Shown: in pieces, positions 5,642 to 5,867 of the stretch | Layout of the letters: each line of letters starts with the position of its first letter | Position numbering within the stretch: position 1 is the first letter of the stretch | NCBI GenBank assembly: GCA_012727625.1 | Contig: JAAYGP010000365.1 | Span: 1-5,867, forward strand | Source: Clostridiaceae bacterium | GTDB taxonomy: Bacteria > Bacillota > Clostridia > DSM-8532 | DNA length: 5,867 bases | Reading direction: 5' to 3' | The notes under the pieces: model-generated | What the model saw: the letters and a program-made list of their open reading frames with translations, nothing else | What the model was told of the DNA's origin: nothing | The model's database searches: none | Made by a program: the position numbers and the translations under genes

Positions 5642-5867
5642 ATGTTCAGGGAATTGAAAAATGAATGTAAGATTCAATTTGATTTGGTAATTCAGGGACC
5701 TCTTTGTATTCGATCCGGTGAAAGTTTTGAGTTGAATCCCGGGCAACCTGATACTGCTGTTGTCAGAAGTATGTGGAACGGAAAAATGCAGCCGGTTATT
5801 CCGGGAAGTTCATTGAAAGGCGTTTTCAGAAACAGGGCAGAGAAGTATTTTCCAGACTGTTGTAATA
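5642..5867 (+). CDS. Cas7-group RAMP, N-terminal part (cut by the window edge)
   Basis: The first 75 codons of a further Cas7/Csm3-like gene that continues past the right edge. The visible part has an N-terminal beta-strand segment ending in G19-P-L-C-I-R-S-G26 (position of the LHIG-G motif), P36-D37 in the catalytic loop, and P54-G-S-S-L-K-G-V-F-R63. D37 matches the nuclease Asp of Csm3 by eye alignment, so an active backbone subunit is predicted. The loop between D37 and PGSS is a few residues longer than in the preceding paralogue. The start is one base after the upstream stop, with a G-run (5631-5635) as ribosome binding site overlapping the end of that gene, suggesting coupled translation. 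The C-terminal half, including the zinc and Gly-rich motifs, is not visible. Several cas7 paralogues in a row are typical of III-D. Confidence 0.85.
   Translation, partial: MFRELKNECKIQFDLVIQGPLCIRSGESFELNPGQPDTAVVRSMWNGKMQPVIPGSSLKGVFRNRAEKYFPDCCN

Overview
This window holds the 5' part of a type III CRISPR-Cas interference operon, best assigned to subtype III-D. All genes are on the + strand. The organism is probably a low-GC Firmicute of the clostridial type. The inference rests on AT-rich DNA (most extreme between genes), purine-rich Shine-Dalgarno sites close to GGAGGTG, and GTG and TTG starts used beside ATG. No taxonomic marker gene is present, so this is a guess from style only.

Layout. 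Bases 1-195 look like the 3' end of a gene that enters from the left; its last ~60 codons resemble the C-terminal tail of a reverse transcriptase. Bases 196-752 are a very AT-rich gap with no supportable gene and one plausible promoter (637-664). From 753 the effector genes follow: cas10 (753-2795), a small Cas7/RAMP (2795-3358), a Cas5-group RAMP of the Csx10 type (3355-4407), a 102-base gap with inverted repeats, a small helical protein that is probably the Cas11/Csm2-like subunit (4510-4881), a second Cas7/Csm3-like RAMP (4906-5640), and the start of a third (5642 to the window edge). No CRISPR array, cas1/cas2, cas6 or ancillary CARF effector is visible.

How it works together. In known type III complexes, Cas10 and a Cas5-type protein cap the 5' handle of the crRNA, several Cas7 subunits form the backbone and cut target RNA with a loop aspartate, and Cas11 fills the minor filament. 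This Cas10 has an intact GGDD palm but no recognisable HD nuclease domain. That predicts cyclic oligoadenylate signalling without the Cas10 ssDNA nuclease, and absence of HD together with csx10 is typical of III-D.

Most notable by-eye observations: the first Cas7 has Gln where the other two have the presumed catalytic Asp; the order cas7-csx10-cas11 matches the domain order of the Cas7-Cas5-Cas11 fusion of the III-Dv complex; and, leaving out csx10, the Cas7-Cas11-Cas7-Cas7 order and the placement of active-site Asp residues parallel the single-chain III-E effector (gRAMP/Cas7-11). The system is therefore a recognisable III-D relative rather than a wholly unknown one, but its subunit specialisation deserves attention.
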